A stretch of 64,000 nucleotides of DNA from Clostridia bacterium (GTDB lineage Bacteria; Bacillota; Clostridia; Peptostreptococcales; Anaerovoracaceae): assembly GCA_902363595.1 (NCBI GenBank), contig CABJAP010000010.1, positions 124,001 to 188,000 of the forward strand, in the 5' to 3' direction. Positions 9,527 to 17,846 of the stretch are shown here, one piece after another. The position numbers and the translations under genes were made by a program. Within the stretch, counting starts at the first letter, position 1, and the number at the start of each line of letters is the position of its first letter. The notes under the pieces were generated by a model that saw only the letters and a program-made list of their open reading frames with translations, did not search any database and was not told where the DNA came from.

Positions 9527-12102
9527 AGGCAGCATCCTCCCTTATTTTTTCCCTTGGCATTGTATAAAGCTTCATCAGCACGGTTAATCCATTCTGTAAT
9601 TGATTGGCCCATACAATCACAGATCGCCACTCCCCCAGAACAGGCTGTGGGAGATTGCTCCTTAAAATAATTTTTTTGTAGGGCCCGGCATATTTCTTCA
9701 CCCTTTTTTATTGCTGTTTTCTGTGAACCAAGCCTTTTCATAATAACAACAAATTCATCTCCTCCAAAACGAGATAGGAGATCCGTTTCTCTCGTATGCA
9801 TACGCAGAACATTGCTGAATTCCTTCAGCATTCGATCGCCTTCCGCATGTCCAAAAGTATCGTTGATCTCTTTTAAATTATCCAAGTCAAAGAGAAAAAC
9901 AGCAAATGGCAGGTCCTCTTTTTTCAACGACTCCGCAGCAGTATCCAAACCTCGACGGTTTAGAAGCTGGGTCAAGTAATCCCGATATGCATCTTCTTGA
10001 AGTATTTGCTGCTGCCTGCGGAATGAAGCAGCACCGCTGGCGCGAGTAACCCGTCTGCGCAGGCTTTTTAGCGTATGGGGCTTGAAGGCAAAATCGTCGG
10101 CTCCCATCTGCAAGGCCTGCTCCTCCATTTGTTCATCCGGCGGAGCGGTGACAATCACAGAAATGTCCCAAAGCGCCTTTTCCTTTTGCAGCATTTTCAA
10201 AAGCGTAAAGCCGCTTTCCCCTCCCAGCGTCAGGCTCAGAATCACAACCGTCAGCCTATCTTGATTGCTCATGATGGCAGAAATCGCCGAATCGGCCTCT
10301 CCAGCTTCCAAAACCTGATATTTATCCTCAAACGTTCTGCGGACTTGGTCCCGATATTCCTTCTGTTCATCGATCACAAGAAGTATCTGGGAATGGGTTT
10401 CATCCTTGTGATTCCTGCCCCCATCCCTGCTCATAACAGCCAGCTGCCCGCTCTTCAGCAGATTTTCGAATTCGATGGCGGGCATAGGCTTTGCGAGGTA
10501 ATAGCCTTGCACATAATCACAGCCCAATTCATTGAGGCGCTCCAACTGTTCTTTGGTTTCCACTCCCTCTGCCACAACTTTAAGGTCCATCCAGCGGGCA
10601 AGGCCCATAATAAACCGCAGCACCCCTTCATCAGCAGGTTTTGCGGTCTCGTTGCGAATAAATTTCATATCGAGCTTTAAAACATCCAGAGGCATCTCAT
10701 TGAGCATATTCAAGGAGGAATATCCAGTTCCAAAGTCATCCATTTCAATAATAAATCCCCGCTGGCGCAAATTATTAACTGTGTCGATGATCTGTTCCTG
10801 ATTCTCCGTATAAGCGCTTTCCGTAATTTCCAGGTGTAGAAGCGACGGAGAAAGCTGGTACTTTTCAATAAACCCGACTAGAATATCACAAAGATCCGCC
10901 TGATAAATATCGGCCCTGGACACATTTACAGACACCGGAACCTGTGGATAGCCCTGATCGATCCACCTCTTCAGAATTGCGCAGGACCTTTCCCAAACAA
11001 ACTGATCCAGCTTTGTGATAAATCCGTTCTTTTCAAATAGTGGTATAAATTCGGCCGGCGATAAAAACCCCCATTGAGGATGATTCCAGCGTACTAGCGC
11101 TTCGGCTCCGGCCAGACACCCACCTTCAGCCGTATATTTGGGCTGAAGATAGACCAAAAATTGTTCTTCGGCAAGAGCTGCTTCCATACTATCGGTGATC
11201 GCCTGCTCGCGAAGCAGCTGGTTTCTCAAGTTTTCGTCATAGACGGCAAAATGCTTCCCATACTGCCCTTTGATGCTGTGAGCCGCAAGAAACGCTCGAT
11301 CGCACATCTGCTCCACAGAAATTGACCGATCTTTAATGGCATAAATACCCCATTTGAGCACGACGCTCTTTGTATTAGACAATACGTTAAGCTGTTCTTC
11401 GTTGCGTACGAACAGATCATCCGTATAATCGCTGCGTCGTTCCATAAGGCACACAAACTGATCTGCGTTAAAGCGCCCGCAAATACCGTCTTCTCCTACA
11501 AGATTGGTATACATGTCCGCTACTCTGCAGAGAAGCAGATCGCCGGTGGGAACGCCGAAAATATCGTTGATCAGTTTGAAGTTTTCAATATCGGAACAGA
11601 CAATATCATATTCCTGGTCCGGATGCTTTAAAAGGCTTTCATTAACCCTCTGGTAAAAGAATTCTTTACTGTTGAGGCCAGTCAGCTGATCATATTGAAA
11701 TTGGTTGATCATTGCGGCGGTCTCCCTCAAATGTATGATACTGGCGACTCGATGCAAAATAACCTGCGGATTATATGGCTTAGGCACATAGTCGGAAGCG
11801 CCGTGGGCCAGAGCCGAAACTTCATCAGATTCGCTGTCGCTCTGGGTGGTTACGATCACGGGAATTGCAGAAAGCGAAGGATCAGCCTTTGCTATGGTAA
11901 GGAAGGTATATCCATCCATCACCGGCATAATGATGTCCAGCAGAATCAGGGCTATCTCTTCAGCATGTTCCTGTAAAATCGCTAGTGCCTCTTCTCCGTT
12001 GGCGGCTTCTAAGACCACATACTTATCATCCAGAATTTGGCATAGCATGGTTCTGTTAATGTCATTATCTTCTACAATCAGAATTTGTTTTTGCGGCATC
12101 AT
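9505..12102 (-). CDS. Response regulator with REC-GGDEF-EAL-REC-GGDEF architecture
   Basis: 865 residues, cytoplasmic. REC1 (about 1-125) has its acceptor Asp in LILLDIIMPVMDG. The first GGDEF (about 130-290) is degenerate, reading GRFNADQF. The EAL domain (about 300-550) has GAEALVRW, EITES, DDFGTGYSS and EGVE, so phosphodiesterase activity is expected. REC2 (about 575-690) carries Ser where the acceptor Asp should be (VVILSLTLGG), so it is a pseudo-receiver. The second GGDEF (about 705-865) is canonical, RFGGDEF, with an intact I-site RETD. One chain may thus both make and break c-di-GMP, with the balance set by phosphorylation of REC1. It is co-transcribed with the downstream hybrid kinase, the obvious phosphodonor. 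AGAGGT precedes the ATG. A TATAAT on the minus strand sits at 12162-12167, but its -35 is poor. Confidence 0.88.
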   Translation of the reverse strand: MMPQKQILIVEDNDINRTMLCQILDDKYVVLEAANGEEALAILQEHAEEIALILLDIIMPVMDGYTFLTIAKADPSLSAIPVIVTTQSDSESDEVSALAHGASDYVPKPYNPQVILHRVASIIHLRETAAMINQFQYDQLTGLNSKEFFYQRVNESLLKHPDQEYDIVCSDIENFKLINDIFGVPTGDLLLCRVADMYTNLVGEDGICGRFNADQFVCLMERRSDYTDDLFVRNEEQLNVLSNTKSVVLKWGIYAIKDRSISVEQMCDRAFLAAHSIKGQYGKHFAVYDENLRNQLLREQAITDSMEAALAEEQFLVYLQPKYTAEGGCLAGAEALVRWNHPQWGFLSPAEFIPLFEKNGFITKLDQFVWERSCAILKRWIDQGYPQVPVSVNVSRADIYQADLCDILVGFIEKYQLSPSLLHLEITESAYTENQEQIIDTVNNLRQRGFIIEMDDFGTGYSSLNMLNEMPLDVLKLDMKFIRNETAKPADEGVLRFIMGLARWMDLKVVAEGVETKEQLERLNELGCDYVQGYYLAKPMPAIEFENLLKSGQLAVMSRDGGRNHKDETHSQILLVIDEQKEYRDQVRRTFEDKYQVLEAGEADSAISAIMSNQDRLTVVILSLTLGGESGFTLLKMLQKEKALWDISVIVTAPPDEQMEEQALQMGADDFAFKPHTLKSLRRRVTRASGAASFRRQQQILQEDAYRDYLTQLLNRRGLDTAAESLKKEDLPFAVFLFDLDNLKEINDTFGHAEGDRMLKEFSNVLRMHTRETDLLSRFGGDEFVVIMKRLGSQKTAIKKGEEICRALQKNYFKEQSPTACSGGVAICDCMGQSITEWINRADEALYNAKGKNKGGCCLWKGPQK

Positions 12103-12460
12103 TGTATTCTACCTCTCGCCTGAAAGCTCTTTAACTCTTGTTTTTAAGCATATACGGTTATATTATACCTTACGAGGGCCGGCCGCGCAACCGAACTCCG
12201 ACCTTGCGGCAGGTGGTTGTTTTGACTCCTTGCGTATTGATTTTTTCCTCTCATCTTCGCTAATTAGAGAGCTTTGTCGACACGAATTAGACCTCAGGAT
12301 TGCAAGGCAATTACAGTATATCCTATTTTCTTCCAAACCACAAACAAAATAGGAGACAAATCCCTATGAGTATTGGTATTTTTCTGCTTTTAATCGGGGG
12401 CTCTTTGAATACGGCCCATCAGGCTTCAGGCAGATACCTATACAGCACACAACAAAAAAG
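12103..12460. other. Intergenic gap, no supported gene
   Basis: Holds a minus-strand TATAAT (12162-12167) that could serve the REC-GGDEF-EAL operon, and GC-rich sequence near 12175-12215. A short plus-strand frame from 12366 runs through the terminator stem and was not accepted. Confidence 0.5.
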
Positions 12461-12494
12461 AAAAGGCCGCACCCCGAAGGATGCGGCCTTTTTC
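12461..12494 (-). terminator. Hairpin terminator after the 33-aa gene
   Basis: AAAAGGCCGCA pairs with TGCGGCCTTTT around a 9-10 base loop; T-runs on both sides make it usable in either direction. It lies 16 bases past the stop of the small gene at 12510. Confidence 0.8.
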
Positions 12495-12509
12495 CTGTTA
12501 TGCACTATA

Positions 12510-12611
12510 CTAGTTATAGCAATTACAGAAGATAATCACTAACAGTAAGAAGAAAAATAATAAGCTAGTATCGATACCTTCTCCGTTGAGAAGTCCACAG
12601 TTGTTACCCAT
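12510..12611 (-). CDS. 33-aa Cys-containing single-span membrane peptide, spore-type
   Basis: The protein starts MGNNCGLLNGEG and ends in a run of Leu/Phe/Ile/Val followed by FCNCYN. So a short polar head with one Cys precedes one hydrophobic span and a Cys-rich tail. The start is fixed by AGGTGA seven bases before the ATG at 12611. A tight hairpin terminator follows the TAG at 12510-12512. Upstream, CATAGTCTA at 12648-12656 with AC 17 bases away fits the sigma-K (late mother-cell) consensus CATAnnnTA. The size and character match the small YjcZ/YhjA-like sporulation peptides of Firmicutes, but I cannot assign a family by eye. The role, probably coat or spore membrane, is inferred. Confidence 0.68.
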   Translation of the reverse strand: MGNNCGLLNGEGIDTSLLFFFLLLVIIFCNCYN

Positions 12612-12647
12612 TTAATTCACCTACTTTTCTAATTTTTAACTTCAATA

Positions 12648-12676
12648 TAGACTATGGCTCAGGACCCGAAAATGTT
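12648..12676 (-). promoter_or_regulatory. Candidate sigma-K promoter of the 33-aa gene
   Basis: On the minus strand AAC, 17 bases, then CATAGTCTA. This fits the published mother-cell sigma-K pattern (AC, 16-17 bases, CATAnnnTA). The predicted start lies about 30 bases before the ATG. Confidence 0.45.
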
Positions 12677-12696
12677 ACTTATCCTTCAAAATTTTC

Positions 12697-13581
12697 TTAC
12701 GGCAGATCTGTTCTTTCTTCTTGTGGTGAATAGGAGGCTGCCAGCTGAAAGGTCCCCTGTTTTTGGTCGTACTGGTAAATTGAGTTGGATAGGATTTCGA
12801 AATCCTGGGTACAGACCCGGTTGCCTTCCTCCAGCAGGCTCACCAGTTTTTGCAGATTTCCTTTTTCTTTGGGAACGGCCATAATTTCGTGGATCGAGCT
12901 GGGGATTAGATAAAAGTCTCCGCCGATCTTCTCAGCCAGCATCTGGACAGCCTCTCGGTACATCATTGTTGTAGCGCCATGTAGTTTGGATTCATTAGTC
13001 ATCACATAGAGCATATCTGACAGCTTGAAAATTTCCACTGGGAACAGTCGTGCTGTATTCTCGTAAGCAGCTTGATCTAGTTCTTCCCGGCTCAATCCCA
13101 TTTCTTGCATAATGCTGTTGTTGATCATTACCGTTGCCATCCCCTGTTCCTCTTTGCCCATAATGATACGGTAAATGACGGATAAGTCCATCACTTCTCT
13201 GTGAGGGACCGTCTTAAGCAGCTCCTGATTTCTGCGGGTATTGATTAGATTCATAACAATAAAATCCTTTCGCTTACTCAAATCCAAATCCAGTTCTTCA
13301 GTAGAAAAGCGGGCCGTATAGTGGATAATCAGCGCTGCCATCTTGCAGAGAACCCGATCCAAGTCCTGACACTCTTGGAATAGCTCATACATCTCGTCCA
13401 TATAAATATTCGGCATGGCAGCGATGTCCGCTGTGCGCTCCGGTCTTACGATCAAAGTATCCTTTTTCTGGTTAATCTTGCAAACGGTACGAATCTCTAC
13501 CCGATTATTCATAAATCCGGGAGGCAAGAAATCCTTAATGCGTTCTGTAATAACTTCTTTAAATAATTCATAATCCATCAT
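12697..13581 (-). CDS. DUF5688 family protein
   Basis: 294 residues with no signal peptide or membrane segment. It begins MMDYELFKEVITERI and matches the layout I know for DUF5688: an N-terminal region with VRPERTADIAAMPNIYMDEM, a central helical part, and a C-terminal segment with LHGATTMMY and FYLIPSSIHE, ending near FEILSNSIYQYD. These proteins are common in Clostridia, often in several copies, and have no known function. AAGGGG lies 8 bases before the start. A good promoter (TTGACA, 17 bases, TATTCT) lies at 13622-13650, so it is expressed alone. It is separated from the surface protein by that gene's terminator. Confidence 0.75.
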   Translation of the reverse strand: MMDYELFKEVITERIKDFLPPGFMNNRVEIRTVCKINQKKDTLIVRPERTADIAAMPNIYMDEMYELFQECQDLDRVLCKMAALIIHYTARFSTEELDLDLSKRKDFIVMNLINTRRNQELLKTVPHREVMDLSVIYRIIMGKEEQGMATVMINNSIMQEMGLSREELDQAAYENTARLFPVEIFKLSDMLYVMTNESKLHGATTMMYREAVQMLAEKIGGDFYLIPSSIHEIMAVPKEKGNLQKLVSLLEEGNRVCTQDFEILSNSIYQYDQKQGTFQLAASYSPQEERTDLP

Positions 13582-13621
13582 AATTTAACCCCTTTACTTT
13601 ATGGAAATAATTTACATTAAC

Positions 13622-13650
13622 AGAATAGCACTCAATTTCGAATTTGTCAA
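13622..13650 (-). promoter_or_regulatory. Promoter of the DUF5688 gene
   Basis: Minus strand TTGACA (13645-13650), 17-base spacer, TATTCT (13622-13627), about 40 bases before the start codon. Confidence 0.75.
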
Positions 13651-13705
13651 TATTTTACATTTAAAACCAACCTAACTTTTCGCCAAACAAAGCTAAAAAT
13701 TATTG

Positions 13706-13748
13706 CAAAAAAAGAGATCACCTTTCCCTTTCGGAAAATTTGATCTCT
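13706..13748 (-). terminator. Terminator of the surface-protein gene
   Basis: AGAGATCA pairs with TGATCTCT around a loop that itself contains TTTCC/GGAAA; on the minus strand the stem is followed by seven T. Confidence 0.8.
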
Positions 13749-13763
13749 GTCAGTATTCATTCT

Positions 13764-16355
13764 TTAACTTTTCTTATGACGTCTGATGAACAAGATACTG
13801 GCTGCTATCGCAGCTAACAGCATGGTGACGAACCATCCTGTCAGGCTGGTATCATCTCCGGTCTTTACAGCCTGAGCTGGAGTATTTTTTTCATCCTGAC
13901 TGGAAGATCCGGCCTGTGGGCCGTTCTGATTTCCATTGCTGCCGGCTGCCGCCTCTTCGTCCTTTACCCATTTAGCATACAAGGTAAACGGTGAATCAAC
14001 AAGGGTATTGAAATCATAAGTTAACCGATAATTTTTATCTGTATACCATCCAGCAAAGGTGAAGCCTTTGCGCACAGGGTCTTCCGGTCTGGTAATGGCC
14101 GAATGGAACCTGACCGTTTGGGGCTGGACCGGCGTGCCTCCCATAGTGTCAAAGTTTACGGTCACCGTCTCTGACGTGAGCAGCGCATAGGTTGAAAATT
14201 TATCGGTAGACATCCAAATAGTGCCCGTTTCCCGATTGATCTGATCGGTAGGAAGGATCTCCGGAACTCCATTGTGTATGCGCACGATACGGACGCTCTG
14301 ATCCTTAATCAGCGAGGGATCAACTTGGATTGCAAACTCCAGCGGTGTATGAACGCTGGTGAGTTGAATGTTGTCCTCGGTGGTCTCTATACCGTTTTCT
14401 GCTTTTCGAACGACTTTCATCACTACCGAAAAATCCAGGTAAGCCGCTGCCTTTTCATCACCGGATGCAAGAGAGTGAATCAGGTCCTTTTCATTAGCTG
14501 TCACATTATTGTCATCCAGTTTGTTCGCATAAATGGTGATGGTAACACGCACCTCATCTTTGGAGGTTATATCTTTCAGCAGCTCCCGAATCTTAGCTGC
14601 GTCCTCTTCCGAGATTCCCTGGGGTGTTTTTCCTTCCAGAATGGCTTTTACTGCTTCCTTGGCATCCTTAGCAGCGGCGTCTGCCGTACTCTGTGAAACG
14701 CTTGCCGGATCGCCTTGTGACACGTCGGGTTTATTTATGGTAACTTCTGGTTCAAACGTGTATGGAACCACGGTTCCCGGAAGGTTCTTATCATCCAGCT
14801 TATACTGCACGTACTTTGCTTCGTCATAATACTTTGTATCCAGTATCGTATTATAAGTTCCGCCGGTTATAAAATCCTCATAATTTTCGCTGTATACCGA
14901 CGCGGCATCTGCGGCCGTGCCAGTCTTATTGAAGGTGCCGCCGGTTATACTCAGCTTCACATCCTTGAAATTTTCCTGCAAATTGGGATTGTACTCATAA
15001 AGCGCCTTGCTGCCTTCGATGGTTCCGCCGGAGATGGTTACATGAATGGGTAATTTTGTTACATGCTGAACCACTGCAATTCCTGCGCCCTGTGTGGTAA
15101 TGCCATTGTCATTGTTCTGATATTGAAAGGCATCGCTGCCCGTTACCTTGCCGCCGTTCATGTTCAGTGTGCCGCTTCGAATCTCCACACCTGTCTTTCC
15201 GGTGATTTGGCCGCCTTCGATCTTGAGGACGCCGAAGTGGGGCTGATAAATGGCCGCAGCCTTCTCCGATGAAACCACTGCCGGCTCTTTAATTGTAATC
15301 TCTGTTTTGTTGTCAAGGTTATTGTCGGTGCCATTGCCGGAAATGGCGAAGGTTTCCGTGCTTTTAACAGTACCTTCCACCTTGATTACAGCATTTTTCT
15401 CTGCTACGATCCCAAATTTAGCGCCGCCGTCAATTACTGCATCGCTGGCTATGGTGACATCGGCGTTACCCACTTTGATTAAGTTCTTAGTTGTGGCACC
15501 GGCTTTCACCGTACCATTTTTAATGACTGCATTTTTGCCGGAGAATGTGATAGCAGTCGCTTTACCAGTCCATGTGTGCCCGTTCAAATCAACGACCGCA
15601 TTGTCTCCGGATATGGTTTGATTGGCTTCCACATCCTTTAAAAGGGTCAGTGTTTCACCGCTTGCCGGCGCTATATTGCTGCTGTTGTCACAATAAGTGG
15701 TCCTGCCCTCCGCAGTCGTAATCTTAGCAATCGCCTTATCTTCTGTATTGGACCAGTAGAAATTACTCCATCTGAAAAGCTTCTTATTCTCTGGAACCGA
15801 TAGGGTTCCTTTCAAAGTGCCCTTTTCTTTTTCCTTATCTTGAGACGCAATATAGACACAGCCTTTCGAACTATACGTTCCGCCTTCAAGCAGAACCTTT
15901 CCCCCGCTCTGCACATCCAGCACACAACCCCAAAAGATATCAAAACGGTTGCACGCCGCTGAAACGGTCAAAATTTTACCATTGGGAACGGTCAGCGTCG
16001 CACCTTTATAGCCCTGTCCATTATCTCTTCCATACACGGCCAATTTTACATTTTCCGGAATCGTTACATCTTCTGTAAGCGTATAATTTTCACGCACATA
16101 GACAAGTTTTGTACTTTCACTATTATCTTTGGCCTCAGCCAGCGCCTCTTTCAAAGAATCATAAGTTCCCAGCTTGTCTGCTTCATTATAGCTGGTTCCT
16201 GTGGCATACCCTTTCCATACCTCAATCGGCCCATCCGCCACTTTCGCTGCAGGCTTGGCTGCCGTTTCTGCGAATACAGCGGAATTCATCGATAAGGATA
16301 AAATCAGGACCATTACCAATGCCAGGGTTCTTTTTACTGCCGTGGTTCTCTTCAT
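13764..16355 (-). CDS. Large secreted cell-wall protein: parallel beta-helix, InlB-type repeat, sorting signal
   Basis: 863 residues. A classic signal peptide (KRTLALVMVLILSLSMNSAVFAE) is followed by a long region of short turns rich in N-G, G-G and T-I-x-x-G-T (about 100-530), typical of right-handed beta-helix/pectate-lyase-like surface proteins. After a linker comes one Listeria-Bacteroides repeat (VNFDTMGG ... GFTFAGWYTD ... LYAKWV). The C-terminus has a Gly/Asn/Ser spacer, AVKTGDD, a hydrophobic span and RRHKKS, a degenerate sortase-type signal. It is probably an adhesin or structural wall protein; no catalytic residues were recognised. Start ATG 16355 is set by GGAGGAG about 8 bases upstream. 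The longer frame begins with TTG inside that ribosome site. An inverted repeat (16451-16480) and an R2 element (16485-16560) lie upstream. Confidence 0.82.
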   Translation of the reverse strand: MKRTTAVKRTLALVMVLILSLSMNSAVFAETAAKPAAKVADGPIEVWKGYATGTSYNEADKLGTYDSLKEALAEAKDNSESTKLVYVRENYTLTEDVTIPENVKLAVYGRDNGQGYKGATLTVPNGKILTVSAACNRFDIFWGCVLDVQSGGKVLLEGGTYSSKGCVYIASQDKEKEKGTLKGTLSVPENKKLFRWSNFYWSNTEDKAIAKITTAEGRTTYCDNSSNIAPASGETLTLLKDVEANQTISGDNAVVDLNGHTWTGKATAITFSGKNAVIKNGTVKAGATTKNLIKVGNADVTIASDAVIDGGAKFGIVAEKNAVIKVEGTVKSTETFAISGNGTDNNLDNKTEITIKEPAVVSSEKAAAIYQPHFGVLKIEGGQITGKTGVEIRSGTLNMNGGKVTGSDAFQYQNNDNGITTQGAGIAVVQHVTKLPIHVTISGGTIEGSKALYEYNPNLQENFKDVKLSITGGTFNKTGTAADAASVYSENYEDFITGGTYNTILDTKYYDEAKYVQYKLDDKNLPGTVVPYTFEPEVTINKPDVSQGDPASVSQSTADAAAKDAKEAVKAILEGKTPQGISEEDAAKIRELLKDITSKDEVRVTITIYANKLDDNNVTANEKDLIHSLASGDEKAAAYLDFSVVMKVVRKAENGIETTEDNIQLTSVHTPLEFAIQVDPSLIKDQSVRIVRIHNGVPEILPTDQINRETGTIWMSTDKFSTYALLTSETVTVNFDTMGGTPVQPQTVRFHSAITRPEDPVRKGFTFAGWYTDKNYRLTYDFNTLVDSPFTLYAKWVKDEEAAAGSNGNQNGPQAGSSSQDEKNTPAQAVKTGDDTSLTGWFVTMLLAAIAASILFIRRHKKS

Positions 16356-16450
16356 TTCTCTCTCCTCCAAAACTCTGCATGAAACCTATGACTCTGCTTT
16401 TTGCTCGCCATTGTGCTTTTATCTACAGGATGTTTTGTATGTTTTCCATT

Positions 16451-16480
16451 AGTTACACATACTAATTGCAACATGTAACT
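16451..16480 (-). promoter_or_regulatory. Inverted repeat upstream of the surface-protein gene
   Basis: AGTTACA (16451-16457) and TGTAACT (16474-16480) form a perfect 7-bp inverted repeat with a 16-base spacer, about 100 bases before the start codon. It could be an operator or a short hairpin. No regulator is known. Confidence 0.4.
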
Positions 16481-16484
16481 ATAC

Positions 16485-16560
16485 CTTGCAAGCCATGTCG
16501 CAGCAAGATTCACTATTTTCTTCCTTGCGGCAACGCCGTACTTGATGGGGAAAATAGTAT
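16485..16560. repeat. R2 repeat element, single copy
   Basis: Two hairpins in series. CTTGC...GCAAG (16485-16507) is followed by TTCAC, then ACTATTTTC...GAAAATAGT (16512-16558), which encloses the core CTTGCGGCAACGCCGTAC. The same core and order occur in tandem at 49388-49552, where the first stem is AGATGC/GCATCT. The stem sequences differ but still pair, so structure is conserved. Confidence 0.65.
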
Positions 16561-16617
16561 ACCATATTGGCAGCTTTTTAACAAGATTAAGGGAGTTTTT
16601 ACCAGAACAAGGCAACT

Positions 16618-16658
16618 AAAAAGCCGGCCCACAGCCTCAAGCAGACTGCATGCCGGCA
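16618..16658 (-). terminator. Terminator after the QueG-like gene
   Basis: GCCGGC (16623-16628) pairs with GCCGGC (16652-16657); on the minus strand the stem is followed by TTTTT. Confidence 0.7.
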
Positions 16659-16669
16659 TTTTTATCAGT

Positions 16670-17455
16670 TTAATAAAAGAAACATTTTCCGCAGACCTCC
16701 GGTGAAGGGATGTATTCATCGATGGTCTTGCAGTGAGCCTGGCAGAGTTTCCGATCAATCCCCTTTTCAGTGATTGCCCCGGCCGTGCAGGCCTGAATCA
16801 TCTCCTGGCTGCAGGATACGCCTTGTGCTTCCTGGTAGCAATATTGGCGCTGAATTTCCTGATAGGTCGCCTCCAGCTGATCCGAATCCAGAACTTCGAA
16901 TTCTTCCGCGTAGCACCCGTCCGTTATAATCGAACCAAATCGGCCGGCAAACCCGTTTTTCGTTTGGAATGACCCGGCAGGCCCGAATTCTCCCATTCCG
17001 GCGGCATAAGCCACCAGCTTGTGAGACCACTCTTCTCTGCATAGATCTTCGTCCCAATCCGTAGGCGTATTGGTGCATGAGGACAGTCTGCCCACTCCAT
17101 CCAGTACTTCACGGATAACCCCGTTCAAACGCATGGACAGCCACATGGAATCGTTGAAAGCAGTCAGCCACGCTTGGGAAGGCTCCTTCCCTCCACGGTT
17201 GCTTTCGGTGATTTCCGGCGCATAGGGGACAAAATGAACGACAGCCGTGTTCCCGGGCCGGTAAATCTTCTTTGGATGGTCGCAGATGTTTCTTGAAAAG
17301 TACATATCGAAAATGGGATTTCTCGTATCCGCATAGCCTACGAGAGGTTCCCCGAATTTGGTCTTAATATCCTCTCTTTCCTGAAACTCCTTCATAGCTG
17401 CTTTCACAGCCTCCAATATCTTTTCTTTTATATCCATTCCAAATTTCGCGCTCAT
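16670..17455 (-). CDS. Cysteine-rich QueG-like (epoxyqueuosine reductase-type) protein
   Basis: 261 residues, cytoplasmic. The central segment GFAGRFGSIITDG and the preceding helical stretch (SHKLVAYAAGMGEFGP) resemble the QueG/reductive-dehalogenase fold around its cobalamin site. The C-terminal third is rich in Cys (CSQE, CTAG, CQAHC, CGKC), as expected for iron-sulfur ligands, but spaced unlike the classical pair of CxxCxxCxxxCP ferredoxin motifs of QueG. It is shorter than true QueG (about 350+ residues). So it is more likely a QueG-related redox protein than the tRNA-modifying enzyme itself. Start ATG 17455 with GGAGAGGAG six bases upstream. The TIGR04076 gene lies 29 bases upstream on the same strand, probably the same operon. 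Confidence 0.6.
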   Translation of the reverse strand: MSAKFGMDIKEKILEAVKAAMKEFQEREDIKTKFGEPLVGYADTRNPIFDMYFSRNICDHPKKIYRPGNTAVVHFVPYAPEITESNRGGKEPSQAWLTAFNDSMWLSMRLNGVIREVLDGVGRLSSCTNTPTDWDEDLCREEWSHKLVAYAAGMGEFGPAGSFQTKNGFAGRFGSIITDGCYAEEFEVLDSDQLEATYQEIQRQYCYQEAQGVSCSQEMIQACTAGAITEKGIDRKLCQAHCKTIDEYIPSPEVCGKCFFY

Positions 17456-17484
17456 AATCGCTCCTCTCCGGGCCGCATCGCCCT

Positions 17485-17763
17485 CTATTCCTTGATTCTT
17501 TCTATTTTAAAAACGTTGATAACTCTTGCATCCGGGCAGCAAAACAGGCATTCGTCCTCGTTTTCCTCGCCGGGAACGGTCCCGCCGTATCGTAAAATGT
17601 CGATATACGGAAACGCCGTGTGGAGCATCATTGGGCACATTTTATCCCGGTCCTGATCAAAGTCAAAGGAATCTCCGATCCCATGCCCGTAATGACATGG
17701 GCCCTTTTCTTTTTTATCCACCATCGTAATTTTTATCTTCGGTCTTCCCGCCAATTGACTCAC
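17485..17763 (-). CDS. TIGR04076 family small protein
   Basis: About 92 residues. The order of motifs matches TIGR04076: KIKITMV, then CHYGHGIGDSF, then MCPMMLHTAFPYIDILRYGG, then CLFCCPDARVINVFKIER. Conserved Cys/His positions suggest metal or iron-sulfur binding, but no function is established. Start is uncertain. The longest frame uses GTG at 17763, which partly overlaps the AGAGG ribosome site. A TTG at 17754 has better spacing (about 8 bases). It precedes the QueG-like gene in a likely two-gene operon; both are small Cys-rich proteins of redox flavour. Confidence 0.7.
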   Translation of the reverse strand: MSQLAGRPKIKITMVDKKEKGPCHYGHGIGDSFDFDQDRDKMCPMMLHTAFPYIDILRYGGTVPGEENEDECLFCCPDARVINVFKIERIKE

Positions 17764-17846
17764 CTCTCTTTCGGGACTTTTGCTTCTACCACTTTATCTC
17801 ATCTTTGGCCTGTTTAAAAGTGTCAATTTTTATGTATTTTCTGGGG

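Noticed and set aside
12103..12365. c-di-GMP riboswitch upstream of the GGDEF-EAL operon
   Set aside because: No GEMM-type conserved core was found on the minus strand.
12366..12542. Short plus-strand ORF MSIGIFLLL... with an AGGAGA upstream
   Set aside because: It reads through the stem of a strong terminator and overlaps the better supported 33-aa gene on the other strand.
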